A DNA stretch of 46,003 nt from a bacterium. Lineage in GTDB: Bacteria > Planctomycetota > UBA11346. Position numbers and translations under genes: made by a program. Position 1 is the first letter of the stretch, and each line of letters starts with the position of its first letter. The stretch is taken from assembly GCA_020047915.1 (NCBI GenBank), contig JAIFND010000114.1, forward strand, positions 1 through 46,003. The letters run 5' to 3'. Positions 8,968 through 17,262 of this stretch are shown one piece after another. A model generated the notes under the pieces. It saw only the letters and a list, made by a program, of their open reading frames with translations, did no database searches and was not told the DNA's origin.

Positions 8968-11264
8968 GGGGTCCTGGTCACGGTGACGAGCACCATGCAA
9001 TGCTCGCCGACGGCGACCGGCACGCGCAGGATGCCGTCGTGCGCGGCGAGGGCGAAGTCGCAGCTCGGGATGGCGTCGAGCGCGGCGACCTCCTCGGCGG
9101 TGAAGTCGATCAGATAGCGCTCGCCGGCCCCGCGCGTGATCGGCAGGGTCTGGCATGCGGGGGCGCCGAGGATGGCCTGCACCGCCGCATCCTCCGGATC
9201 GGAGGTCTGCACGGTCACGCGCACCGGGCGATCGCGATAGGCGGCGGGCAGGTCGCGCAGGACCAGTTCGGCGCGGGGATAGCGCAGCGGCAGCGCATCC
9301 TGCATGAAGATGGTGGGCGACGCGGTCCACAGCAGCGCGCGCACGCTCGTCTCGTCCATCGTCACGAAACCGTGCAGGCCGTAGCCGGTCTGCGGATCCT
9401 GGGGCGACACGGTGGCGTCGAGGCACCGGTCGGCCAGGCGGCTGCGCAGCCACATGCCCTTGGCGTAGGGCGAGAGGGCGCTCTGTCGGCCATAGGTGAG
9501 GCAGCCGAAATGCCAGCCGCCGCCGGAGATCGGCACGAAGCGGCCGGGCTCGCGCAGGTATGCATGGTGCAGGGCCGCCGTGAAGCAGGCCATGGCGGCC
9601 TCCTTGCGCGCGGCACCGTCGAGACCGGACAGGTCTTCAATGGTGGACGGCTCGGCCAAGCCGACCTCATCGACGATGACGGGCAGGTCAGTGGGCAGGC
9701 GGTGCTTCTCCAGCAGGGTCCGCAGGCGCGCACCGAAGCCGCGGGCTATGGCGGGCGTCGATCCGGGGAAGAGGTAGGTGTGCCAGGTGAGGTAGTCGAG
9801 CCGCTTGCGCGGATCGGGGTCGGCGGCATAGCGGCCGAGGAATCCGTCGATGAAATCCCAACGCTGCTCCGGCGTGTTGATGCCGAGGCCGGCGACCGCG
9901 AGCTGGCGCTCGGGCGGCAGGTCCGCGTTGAGCTCATGCACGGCCTCATAGAGCGTGCGGAACAGGCGGTAGTGGGCGTCGCGATGGCATGCGGCGTCCG
10001 AGAAGTTGTCGAACTCGTAGTGCATCTGGATGATGCGCAGGCGCGGGCAGACGCGCAGCGCGGCGCGGATGGCCGTGAGATAGCCGAGGCGCAGGTGTTC
10101 CCAGGTGTGCCCGGGCACGCCCTCCGGGGGCAGGGGCACGGTGCCGCGCCTGGTGGACTGGAGGTAGGCGGCGAGGAACGCGTCGAGGTAGAAGGCGAGC
10201 ATCACCTGCTCGGCCGAAGCCTCGGCCGCCAGCAGCCATTGCTCGAGCATGCCCCAGCCCTGCGGTTCGAGTTCGCGCGGATCATCCGCCTTCACCACGG
10301 GCGTCCATTGCTGGTAGCGGAAAAGGGAGAACCGGCGTCCCAGCGCGGCCGTCAGGGCCTCGGCCATGCGCACGCACTGGCGGTTCGGCTGCCCGCTCAC
10401 GACATCCTTCGCCGGATTGCCGGTGTAGGCCTGCACCCGCAGCTCGCCCCGGTCCCACGCGCGGGAATCGGCTGCGAGGGAGACCTCCACCCGGCCGTCC
10501 GCGCCGAGCAGACGGCGGGATAGCCCCTGCGCCTGGTCGCGCCATGCGTCGAGACGCCGCCGCACGTCAGTGCGTGCGGCGGCAAGGGCGGCCTCATCGA
10601 GCCCCGAGCGCGACGACTCCTCGCGCGGCACGACGGCGCTGAGATCGCTCCACAGCGACCCCACCAGCAGGCTGGCCTCGCGATCCATGTGGCCGGTCCG
10701 CGCATGGAACTCGAAGGCCATGCGGCCGCCGGCGCAGAGCAGCGACGGATAGACGCGAAGGTGGAGGATGCCGGTGAAGCCGAGGCCGGGCGCGTCCGCA
10801 GGGGCCTGGTCGACCCGCAGCAGGTGGAAAACGGCCGTGAAGCGGCCGCTGGAGCAGCGGAGCTCCCGGCGCGGGTCCAGCTCGAGGACGACGATCTCCT
10901 CGCCCTGGCCCGCCACCTTGAGCGCGACCGCGAGGCGTTCCGCTGTGCCGAGCCCGACATGCAGAGGTATGGCGAAGGTCACCGCGCTGGCGGCCCGCTC
11001 CAGCGGCACGATCTCGCTCAGGCAACGCACGGCGCGCCCGTTGGGCGTGCCGCCGCGGAACAGGAGGTTGGCGCCATGGGCCTGGTTCCCATGCCAGTCC
11101 GTGTAGGCGCCGGACCAGTAGGACCCGGGATGCCAGCCCTGGACGCCGCGCTGGCCGTCCTCGACCACGACGGGGTCGGTGGCATCCATGCCGATGCCGT
11201 TCACGCGCCAGCGGAATTCAACCTTGGCGTCGCCGCGTAGCGGCCTCATCCCGGAGGTGTGCAT
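8964..11264 (-). CDS. GH39-like clan GH-A glycoside hydrolase
   Basis: A 766-aa protein, first gene of a four-gene operon. ATG 11264 is preferred over the TTG start of the track because ACAGGAGCCTGGC gives AGGAG at ideal spacing. The first 280 residues are beta-rich. A TIM-barrel region follows, with FSLFRYQQWTPVVKADDP, AFYLDAFLAAYLQ, IIQMHYEFDNFSD, DYLTWHTYLFPG and PVIVDEVGLAEPS. Glu533 in the last motif sits where the clan GH-A nucleophile lies; Glu417 in the HYEFDN motif is a possible acid/base but is not in the classical NEP context, so activity is uncertain. A beta domain completes the protein. GH39 members are beta-xylosidases, iduronidases and related enzymes; with a GH43 neighbour a xylan- or arabinan-type or uronic substrate is plausible. 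No signal peptide is seen. TGCCGCAT direct repeats lie 66-94 bp upstream. Confidence 0.78.
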   Translation of the reverse strand: MHTSGMRPLRGDAKVEFRWRVNGIGMDATDPVVVEDGQRGVQGWHPGSYWSGAYTDWHGNQAHGANLLFRGGTPNGRAVRCLSEIVPLERAASAVTFAIPLHVGLGTAERLAVALKVAGQGEEIVVLELDPRRELRCSSGRFTAVFHLLRVDQAPADAPGLGFTGILHLRVYPSLLCAGGRMAFEFHARTGHMDREASLLVGSLWSDLSAVVPREESSRSGLDEAALAAARTDVRRRLDAWRDQAQGLSRRLLGADGRVEVSLAADSRAWDRGELRVQAYTGNPAKDVVSGQPNRQCVRMAEALTAALGRRFSLFRYQQWTPVVKADDPRELEPQGWGMLEQWLLAAEASAEQVMLAFYLDAFLAAYLQSTRRGTVPLPPEGVPGHTWEHLRLGYLTAIRAALRVCPRLRIIQMHYEFDNFSDAACHRDAHYRLFRTLYEAVHELNADLPPERQLAVAGLGINTPEQRWDFIDGFLGRYAADPDPRKRLDYLTWHTYLFPGSTPAIARGFGARLRTLLEKHRLPTDLPVIVDEVGLAEPSTIEDLSGLDGAARKEAAMACFTAALHHAYLREPGRFVPISGGGWHFGCLTYGRQSALSPYAKGMWLRSRLADRCLDATVSPQDPQTGYGLHGFVTMDETSVRALLWTASPTIFMQDALPLRYPRAELVLRDLPAAYRDRPVRVTVQTSDPEDAAVQAILGAPACQTLPITRGAGERYLIDFTAEEVAALDAIPSCDFALAAHDGILRVPVAVGEHCMVLVTVTRTP

Positions 11265-11329
11265 GCCAGGCTCCTGTGTCGGCGTCGCTTCGTATTCCAG
11301 CCCGGAGACGGTTCGGGACAAGGCGGGGA

Positions 11330-11358
11330 ATGCGGCACCGTTGAACCAGGATGCGGCA
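11330..11358 (-). promoter_or_regulatory. Direct repeat TGCCGCAT, 21-bp period, before the GH39-GH43 operon
   Basis: On the plus strand ATGCGGCA occurs at 11330-11337 and again at 11351-11358, exactly 21 bp apart. In gene orientation these read TGCCGCATTCC and TGCCGCATCCTGG, close to the TGACGCATCCGGG copies near 1.5 kb. The proximal copy is 65 bp before the ATG at 11264. This fits an AraC/XylR-type operator shared with the GH-D promoter. Confidence 0.55.
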
Positions 11359-11423
11359 GGCAGGCCAGTGCAGTGCGGACTCAGACCTCGGCGAGCCGCT
11401 GCATAATGCGTACCGCCACCGCG

Positions 11424-11439
11424 TGATCGGATCCGGTCA
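11424..11439. promoter_or_regulatory. Near-perfect palindrome in the GH39 operon upstream region
   Basis: TGATCGGATCCGGTCA is a 16-bp inverted repeat with a single mismatched pair. It lies in the 207-bp gap between the CAP-lipoprotein stop and the GH39 start. It could be an extra operator or part of the upstream gene's 3' end. No T-rich terminator is visible in this gap. Confidence 0.25.
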
Positions 11440-11471
11440 GTTGGCGTAGGCGGTGAACGACCGTGAAACGG

Positions 11472-12824
11472 CTAATTCTTCTGCTCCTTGGCTTCCGCTG
11501 CTGCGTCCGAGGACAGATGCGTGGCGATCTGGTCGTACCAGTCGCGGTAGAGTACGAGAAAGGCTGGTTCGACGCTGGATGCCATGGCTTTCGTCAGTTG
11601 CGCCTGGATGGCCAGCCCCTGCTTTGTCGCGGCGGCCGGCTCCATCCTGCAGCAGGACGCCACGGCTTCGCGCAGCTTGGGTAGGGCCGCCGCCTCCTTG
11701 AAGAATTCCGGCATGGCGCCGCCCCACTCCTTCCGCCTGGCGGTGATCAGCTTGGTGGCGTCGGTGACGGATTCGCCCATGGTCTCCAAGATCTTTTCCC
11801 GGGTCGTCTCGTAGCGATAGAATACAGGTTCGGTCAACGCCTTCACCCGTGCGGCTCTGGCGTCATCGAGCGACAGCAGGCGTGCGGCCAACAGCAACGA
11901 AGCCTGCGCCATGGTCCGCTTGTCGGTATCTGCAGGCGCCTTCTCTGCCTCGATGATGAGTTGGTCGATGCGCTTGACGATGTCAGCGCCTGGGGCGTTC
12001 CAGTCCACGAGAACGTTTTTCATGCCGTTGGTCAAAGGCCGGAACTGTGTATTTCCGTCAATCGAGAGGATGAGCGATTCGCTCGATTGCCGTGTCGCGA
12101 CCTGCCAGGCCCCGGACGGCCCAGTGGTTGCCGACTGGCCGAAGACCTTGGCCACGACTCCGGCGACGCCCTCTCCTGCATCATACTGCCCATTCCGATT
12201 CCCATCTCGATAGACCACGCCGCCAGCACGGTACATGTCTGGCCCTTTGCCCAGGACTATGCACAGGCTGGTCCCGGAGGAACTGCTGCGGACCGCCACG
12301 CCGATCTCCTGCCACGTGGGCAGGCAGGCCTCGTGACCGGCCAATTCAATCACCGGGGATCTTTTCGTCTCGGTGATACGGATGACCACCGTACAAGCCC
12401 TGGCATATGCGGTGATTATGTCTGGTGCATCCCGGGCCATCAGGACCAGGGCGCCGGTGGGATCAGGATAGGCGACCTCTCGCAGGGTTTGGCTGGCGTC
12501 CAACAGTGCTGCCTCAGGCAGCTTCGTGCCCAGATCGAGTATTTTCCCGGCGGCGAGGCTCAGCGTCGGATTGAGGAGCACTGGCGGGGGAATCGTCTGC
12601 TTGATTTTGCCTTTGGCGCTTCTCGCCCAGGTGCCTTCACGGAGTCGGACGCCACCAGAACGGATCGACTCCAAGATGACGATTTGCCCACGCCGGTAAT
12701 CCGTGCGCAATTGATTCAACCTCGTCCAGGCGACAACCTCCTCCCCCGTAGGTTGCGACGATTCACCAGTAGCTGCTACGAGGAAGCAGCCGGACAGAAG
12801 CCAGAGGATGGTCAGGCGGCGCAT
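11472..12824 (-). CDS. Lipoprotein with degenerate CAP (SCP-like) domain and calcium-loop beta domain
   Basis: A 450-aa protein starting MRRLTILWLLSGC, a short lipoprotein signal with Cys13 as the lipidation residue. ATG 12824 is preferred because AAGGA lies seven bases upstream. The next ~150 residues follow the plan of CAP-domain proteins: TRLNQLRTDY, LLNPTLSLAAGKI, EVAYPDPTG, then LPTWQEIGVAVRSSS and SLCIVLGKG, where intact members have the EIGVG and WTQVFG motifs. The catalytic-like His/Glu set is not evident, so the CAP fold looks degenerate. It is followed by GGVVYRDGNRNGQYDAGEGV, a DxNxNGxxDxGE calcium-loop motif that opens an SdrD/carboxypeptidase-regulatory-like beta domain, and then by a helical C-terminal half of unknown role. 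It lies 97 bp downstream of the sulfatase gene on the same strand and is probably exported to the cell surface or periplasm. Confidence 0.7.
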   Translation of the reverse strand: MRRLTILWLLSGCFLVAATGESSQPTGEEVVAWTRLNQLRTDYRRGQIVILESIRSGGVRLREGTWARSAKGKIKQTIPPPVLLNPTLSLAAGKILDLGTKLPEAALLDASQTLREVAYPDPTGALVLMARDAPDIITAYARACTVVIRITETKRSPVIELAGHEACLPTWQEIGVAVRSSSSGTSLCIVLGKGPDMYRAGGVVYRDGNRNGQYDAGEGVAGVVAKVFGQSATTGPSGAWQVATRQSSESLILSIDGNTQFRPLTNGMKNVLVDWNAPGADIVKRIDQLIIEAEKAPADTDKRTMAQASLLLAARLLSLDDARAARVKALTEPVFYRYETTREKILETMGESVTDATKLITARRKEWGGAMPEFFKEAAALPKLREAVASCCRMEPAAATKQGLAIQAQLTKAMASSVEPAFLVLYRDWYDQIATHLSSDAAAEAKEQKN

Positions 12825-12921
12825 GTGTTTCCTTCGGGGTTGCAACGCCGGTGCCCGGCTACTCGGTGGGTGAGGCAGCCCCGCCCAGGCAACGGGGAGG
12901 AGGCACGGGGGCTGAACCTGT

Positions 12922-14349
12922 TCATTCCGTATTGCCCATCTCGGCGGCCGTGCGGGGGTGGTCGGCGTTCTCGCGGCGCCAGGTGGCGAGGCGTTCGCGG
13001 CACGCGGCGAGGATCACGGCGCTGGCTGGATCGGCGACGAGGTTGTGCAGCTGGCCGGGATCGCTGCGCTGGTCGTACAGCTCCTCGGCGACCACGCCGC
13101 CCAGTTCGTCGCCGTAGCGCATATAGGCATGGGTGGTGGTGCGCAGCAGGCGGGCGTCCCCGAGGTCGCCGCCGCTCTGGATGACCAGGTCGCGCCGCCA
13201 CTCCGCCGGGGACGCGCCCTCGGCCAGCGGGCGCAGCGAACGGCCGGGCAGGTCGGATGGCGGGGCGATGCCGGCGTAGTCGCACAGGGTCGGCAGCAGG
13301 TCCAGGCCGTTGCTGACCAGGTGCGCCGTGCTGATGCCGGCCTGGATGCGGCCGGGCAGGCGCATGATGAACGGGATGCGCACCGACTCCTCGTACTGGT
13401 ACACCTTGGCGGTCATGGCATGGGCCGAGACCATGTCGCCGTGGTCGCTGGAGAACACCACCAGGGTGTTGCCGGCGAGACCGGCCTGGTCGATGGCGTC
13501 CAGGATGCGGTTGACGCAGCTGTCGGCCTTCTCGACCCAGCGGTCGTAGCCCCACAGGTAGGCGCGATGCTGGTCCGGGGTCCAGGAGCGGGCGGCGTTG
13601 TAGTTCTGCTTCTCGCCCCAGACCTTGCGGACATGCGGCGGGATCGTGCTCGGATCCTTGGCCTTGCGCTGCAGGGCGCCGACCACCTCCGGAGTCGCCG
13701 AGGACGGTCCGAAGTTCGCCGGCAGCGGCGGGCAGCGGGCGATAAAGTCCGGGGTGCGGGCGTCGGCCGGCCAGGGCAGCTGGGGGTCGTCGCGCGGATC
13801 CTCGTGGCGATGCAGCACGCAGCAGGAATGCGGCTGGAACAGCGAGGTGACGAGGAGGAACGGCCTGTCGTGGGACCGCTTGAGGTAGTCGATACTGGCG
13901 ACGGTGGCCTGCTCGTCGCCCATCGGGGCGATCACCTCGAAGCCGTGGCCCTCGGGCATGGTCTGCTTGGGCAGGTGCCATTTGCCGGCATAGGCGGTGG
14001 CATAGCCGGCATTGCGGAAGACCCAGCCCATCTCCTGCTGGCGGCCGGATGCGGGCAGGCCCAACCCGTTGCCCATGACGCCGACGGCATGCGGCATGCG
14101 GCCGCTGAACATGCTGGCGCGCGAGGGCGTGCACAGCGGGTAGGTGCAGTAGGCGGCATCGAAGCGCACGCCTTCGCGCGCCAACCGGTCCATCCCTGGC
14201 GTGGCCAGGCGTCCGGGGGCGAGGTGGCCCATCGCCGCAGCCGTCTGCTGGTCGGTGAAGATGTACACAATGTTGGGGCGGACCGGCGCCGGATCGGCGG
14301 CCAGGGCGGCCGCGGCCAGCAGGGTCGGGAGGAGCGGTCGGATGGTCAT
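12922..14349 (-). CDS. Secreted formylglycine-dependent sulfatase (S1 family)
   Basis: A 475-aa enzyme that would remove sulfate esters from a glycan. A signal peptide ends near AAALAADPAP, followed by RPNIVYIFTDQQTAAAMG with the metal-binding Asp. LCTPSRASMFSGR contains the C-x-P-S-R signature; Cys73 would be converted to formylglycine by a separate maturase, which is not in the window. Further family motifs are WHLPKQTMPEGHGF and VVFSSDHGDMVSAH with the second metal site. The length is normal and no key residue is missing. The start has AAAGG five to six bases upstream. The gene is divergent from the glycosidase at 14562; CATGTC direct repeats lie 76-103 bp upstream. A secreted sulfatase points to a sulfated polymer such as algal or animal polysaccharide. 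Confidence 0.92.
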   Translation of the reverse strand: MTIRPLLPTLLAAAALAADPAPVRPNIVYIFTDQQTAAAMGHLAPGRLATPGMDRLAREGVRFDAAYCTYPLCTPSRASMFSGRMPHAVGVMGNGLGLPASGRQQEMGWVFRNAGYATAYAGKWHLPKQTMPEGHGFEVIAPMGDEQATVASIDYLKRSHDRPFLLVTSLFQPHSCCVLHRHEDPRDDPQLPWPADARTPDFIARCPPLPANFGPSSATPEVVGALQRKAKDPSTIPPHVRKVWGEKQNYNAARSWTPDQHRAYLWGYDRWVEKADSCVNRILDAIDQAGLAGNTLVVFSSDHGDMVSAHAMTAKVYQYEESVRIPFIMRLPGRIQAGISTAHLVSNGLDLLPTLCDYAGIAPPSDLPGRSLRPLAEGASPAEWRRDLVIQSGGDLGDARLLRTTTHAYMRYGDELGGVVAEELYDQRSDPGQLHNLVADPASAVILAACRERLATWRRENADHPRTAAEMGNTE

Positions 14350-14424
14350 GGGGCCTTTCAGTGCTCAGCGCGGCGACGGCGATGCCTGCGCTGCGTCCAG
14401 CCTATGGTCCGGGCCTGGACCGAA

Positions 14425-14452
14425 CATGTCAGGCCGGTGCGGCGGCATGTCC
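14425..14452. promoter_or_regulatory. CATGTC direct repeat, 21-bp period, sulfatase/glycosidase divergent promoter
   Basis: CATGTCA at 14425 and CATGTCC at 14446 are 21 bp apart in the 212-bp region between the divergent starts at 14349 and 14562. On the sulfatase strand the proximal copy overlaps CTGACA, a good -35 match. The same pair occurs before the genes starting at 20047 and 21408. The AraC gene at 17263 is the natural candidate binder. Confidence 0.55.
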
Positions 14453-14561
14453 CGGCGGGCCGCTGGGATCGTCGTCCACGGTCAGCGCGGACAGGTCGTA
14501 ACCGTCCATGACATGGCGACGGCAGGCACGATGCCCAGGATGGATGATGGAGTACCTGCGC

Positions 14562-17216
14562 ATGCGCCAGACGCCAACCGTCCCTGCCCTCCGTCCGGCC
14601 CTTGCGGCCCTGCTCGTGGGCCTGACCTCCTTCTGCCCGGCCGCCGAGGGCACCATCGTCACCGTGACCGGCGAGGTGACCGTGCCGGCCAGCGCGATCA
14701 ATCCGGTCGGCGTGCACGGCTGGGGATCGCAGGGGCCGATCAACTACTTCGCCGGCAACCTGCTGCTGGATGCCGGCTTCGAGCCGCAGGAGGTCCGGGC
14801 CGTGCGCCGCGTGGTGTCGGTCGGCGAGCAGGACGGCCGACGCTTCATCCGCATCGACGAGGGCGGCACCTCCAACTACCTGCAGTGGGCCAGCGGCGCC
14901 TTCAGCGGCACAAGCTTCCGCGCCTACCGCCTGGAGGGCACGGACGGCTCCCTGAAGGGCACTGCGGCCACCGCCGCCCGCCCGCTGGGCGCCTTCACCA
15001 TCCCGGCCGCCGAGTCGCCCGGACTGCCGCAGGGCGGCTGGCTGGCGCCGATGCCCGACGACTACGCCGCCTACCGCAAGCTCGACGGCGCAGCCAAAGA
15101 CCGCCTCGAAGAGCAATGCCTGGTGTACTACGACGGGCCCGAGGCCCTGCGCGTCGATGATGTGGTGATGTTCGCCCGCCGCGAGACGCAGCTGCCCGCC
15201 ACGATCTACCATCCGCGCAAGGCGGCCGAGGCGCGCATCGCCCGCTTCTGGCAGTTTCCCGGGGCCACCGCCACCCAGGTGGCGCACAGCGGCGCCATCC
15301 CCGCGGGCATGGACGCCGGCGACAGCCACCTGCGCCTGGTCGCCAGCGGCGAGGCGACGGCGCTGCACATCGGCTTCCGCGGTCCGGACAAGATGTCCTT
15401 CTACGGCCAGCTCGAGCCGGGGGTGCGCTACGCCTTCTCGGCGTGGATGCGCCGTCCCGAGGGCAGCGGCGCGGTGCGCCTGACCTTCGCCACCGCGAGC
15501 GAGGGCGGCAAGCCGCCGCAGGCGGGCAGCTATTTCGGCACCCCGCTCGGCGGCGAGGTGACCCCGGACGGCACCTGGCGGCGCCACAGCGTTGAGTTCA
15601 CCGCCCCGGAGCGGCCAACCGGCAAGACCGCGATGCATGGGGCCGCCATCGTCTTCTCCGGCGGCACGCTGGAGCTGGACGATGTCCGCCTGCAGCCGGT
15701 GTACGAGGCGGGGGACGCCGAGCGCCCCTTCGTCATAAACCGCACCATGATGGCCGCCCTGCTCGCCAGCCAGCCGGCGGGCCGCAAGGGCACGCTGCGC
15801 ACCTGGGCGGCGATGAACGAGAACACGATGCTCGACAACCTGGCCTGGCAGGCCGGCGACCGCAGCTATCCCAGCCTGCCGAAATGCCTGACCATCGCCG
15901 AGGCGACCGGCCGTTCGGCCGACGACCGCATGGTGCCGTGGGTGAATGTCCAGCTGAGCCACAGCGAGGCCGAGCTGCACGGCATGATCGAGTTCCTCGC
16001 CGCGCCGTGGGATCCCGCCAGCGACACGGCCGCCAGCAAGCCCTACGCCGCGCGCCGGGCCGCGCAGCGCGGCCACGGCCGGCCGTGGACCGCCGACTTC
16101 CGCGAGATCGTCCTCGAGTTGGGCAATGAGAGCTGGCACAACCGGGGCGCCGGCTACATCGGCATCGGCCGCTACAACGCCGTGCACAGCTTCGGCCACG
16201 ATTACGGACTGTTCGCCCGCTACCTGATCACCGCGATCCGCGCCTCGCCGCACTGGGCGGCGGCCGGCGGCCGCATCCGCATCGCCATCAACGGCAACTA
16301 CACGGCCGGGATCGGACCTGACGGCAAGGTCGAGGGCTACGGCCCGCAGGCGACCTCCGCCTGCGGCCTGCACGACTACGAGACGCACGCCAACTATGTC
16401 GGGCCGAAGTGGGAGCTGGGCGAGGCGGCCAGCGACACCATCGCCGACGACGCCTACCGCAGCTACCTGCTGTCCGGCATCGAGGGCCGCGAGCGCCTGG
16501 CCGACTACCGCACCGCGCTGGAGGCGAACAACCGCGCCCTCGGCACCACCGTGCGCATCGCCGGCTATGAGGGCGGGCCCTCGGGCTTCATGACCGACAA
16601 CAGCGATCCCGACCACCCCAGCGAGCAGATCGGGCGCAGCCGGGCCAGCGCCGTCGCGGTGGCCGACATCTTCGCCAGCTCGTGGGAGGCCGGCTGGGTC
16701 TGGCAGACCAGCCTCAACTTCGGCCAAGGCATCAAGTGGTCGCAGTTCAGCCCGCTCAGCGATGGATTCCGCCCCGACCCGGGCTGGCTGGCGATGAGCC
16801 TGCTGAACCGCACCATGGGCGAGGGTGATGTGCTGCGTGTCGCCGTGGCCGGGGCCCCCGAGGTGGTGTTGCAGAAGCCCGACCAGGTGAAGCAGCGCGG
16901 CAAGAATCCGCCCAAGCGCATCCCCGGCGAACGGCTGGTCCATCCGCAGGTCGGCGCCTACGCCAGGCGCGATGGCGACCGCCTGACCACCCTGCTGGTC
17001 AACCGCAGCTTCGACCAGGCCTGCACCGTCGCCCTGGTCCTGCCCGCGACCCCGACGACGCTGACCCTGCACACCCTCTCGGGCGGACCCAAGGACACCA
17101 ATCGCGGAGCCGCCCGCGTCGCCATCGTGTCGCGGCCGATCACCCCGGCCGACGCCGGCGCCATCGTCCTGGAACCGGCCAACCTGTTCCTGGTCGAGGC
17201 GCGGCTGCCGCGCTGA
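14562..17216 (+). CDS. Secreted clan GH-A glycosidase with inserted CBM4/9-like domain (GH51/arabinofuranosidase-like)
   Basis: An 884-aa protein. MRQTPTVPALRPALAALLVG begins a signal peptide that ends near SFCPAAEG. ATG 14562 is preferred because GGAG lies nine bases upstream and the signal then has normal length; ATG 14547 is an alternative. The barrel opens with NPVGVHGWGSQGPINYF, is interrupted at about 225-390 by a beta-sandwich resembling CBM4/9 (GVRYAFSAWMRRPEGSGAV, TLELDDVRLQPV), and resumes. IVLELGNESWHN carries the likely acid/base Glu523, and IAGYEGGPSG the likely nucleophile Glu670, as in GH51 and related clan GH-A families. A C-terminal beta domain follows. The substrate is unknown, but divergence from a sulfatase suggests shared use of a decorated extracellular glycan. 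The AraC gene follows after 46 bp on the same strand. Confidence 0.82.
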   Translation: MRQTPTVPALRPALAALLVGLTSFCPAAEGTIVTVTGEVTVPASAINPVGVHGWGSQGPINYFAGNLLLDAGFEPQEVRAVRRVVSVGEQDGRRFIRIDEGGTSNYLQWASGAFSGTSFRAYRLEGTDGSLKGTAATAARPLGAFTIPAAESPGLPQGGWLAPMPDDYAAYRKLDGAAKDRLEEQCLVYYDGPEALRVDDVVMFARRETQLPATIYHPRKAAEARIARFWQFPGATATQVAHSGAIPAGMDAGDSHLRLVASGEATALHIGFRGPDKMSFYGQLEPGVRYAFSAWMRRPEGSGAVRLTFATASEGGKPPQAGSYFGTPLGGEVTPDGTWRRHSVEFTAPERPTGKTAMHGAAIVFSGGTLELDDVRLQPVYEAGDAERPFVINRTMMAALLASQPAGRKGTLRTWAAMNENTMLDNLAWQAGDRSYPSLPKCLTIAEATGRSADDRMVPWVNVQLSHSEAELHGMIEFLAAPWDPASDTAASKPYAARRAAQRGHGRPWTADFREIVLELGNESWHNRGAGYIGIGRYNAVHSFGHDYGLFARYLITAIRASPHWAAAGGRIRIAINGNYTAGIGPDGKVEGYGPQATSACGLHDYETHANYVGPKWELGEAASDTIADDAYRSYLLSGIEGRERLADYRTALEANNRALGTTVRIAGYEGGPSGFMTDNSDPDHPSEQIGRSRASAVAVADIFASSWEAGWVWQTSLNFGQGIKWSQFSPLSDGFRPDPGWLAMSLLNRTMGEGDVLRVAVAGAPEVVLQKPDQVKQRGKNPPKRIPGERLVHPQVGAYARRDGDRLTTLLVNRSFDQACTVALVLPATPTTLTLHTLSGGPKDTNRGAARVAIVSRPITPADAGAIVLEPANLFLVEARLPR

Positions 17217-17262
17217 ACGCGCGGCCGTTGCCCTGGGGTGGGCAGCCCGGCATGCTGCCCGT

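Noticed and set aside
8925-10523. Plus-strand ORF of 532 aa
   Set aside because: It is antisense to the GH39-like gene and shows shadow-frame composition.
14506-14516. Palindrome CCATGACATGG before the secreted glycosidase
   Set aside because: It is short and unique, and I cannot tell it from chance. It was not counted as part of the CATGTC regulon.
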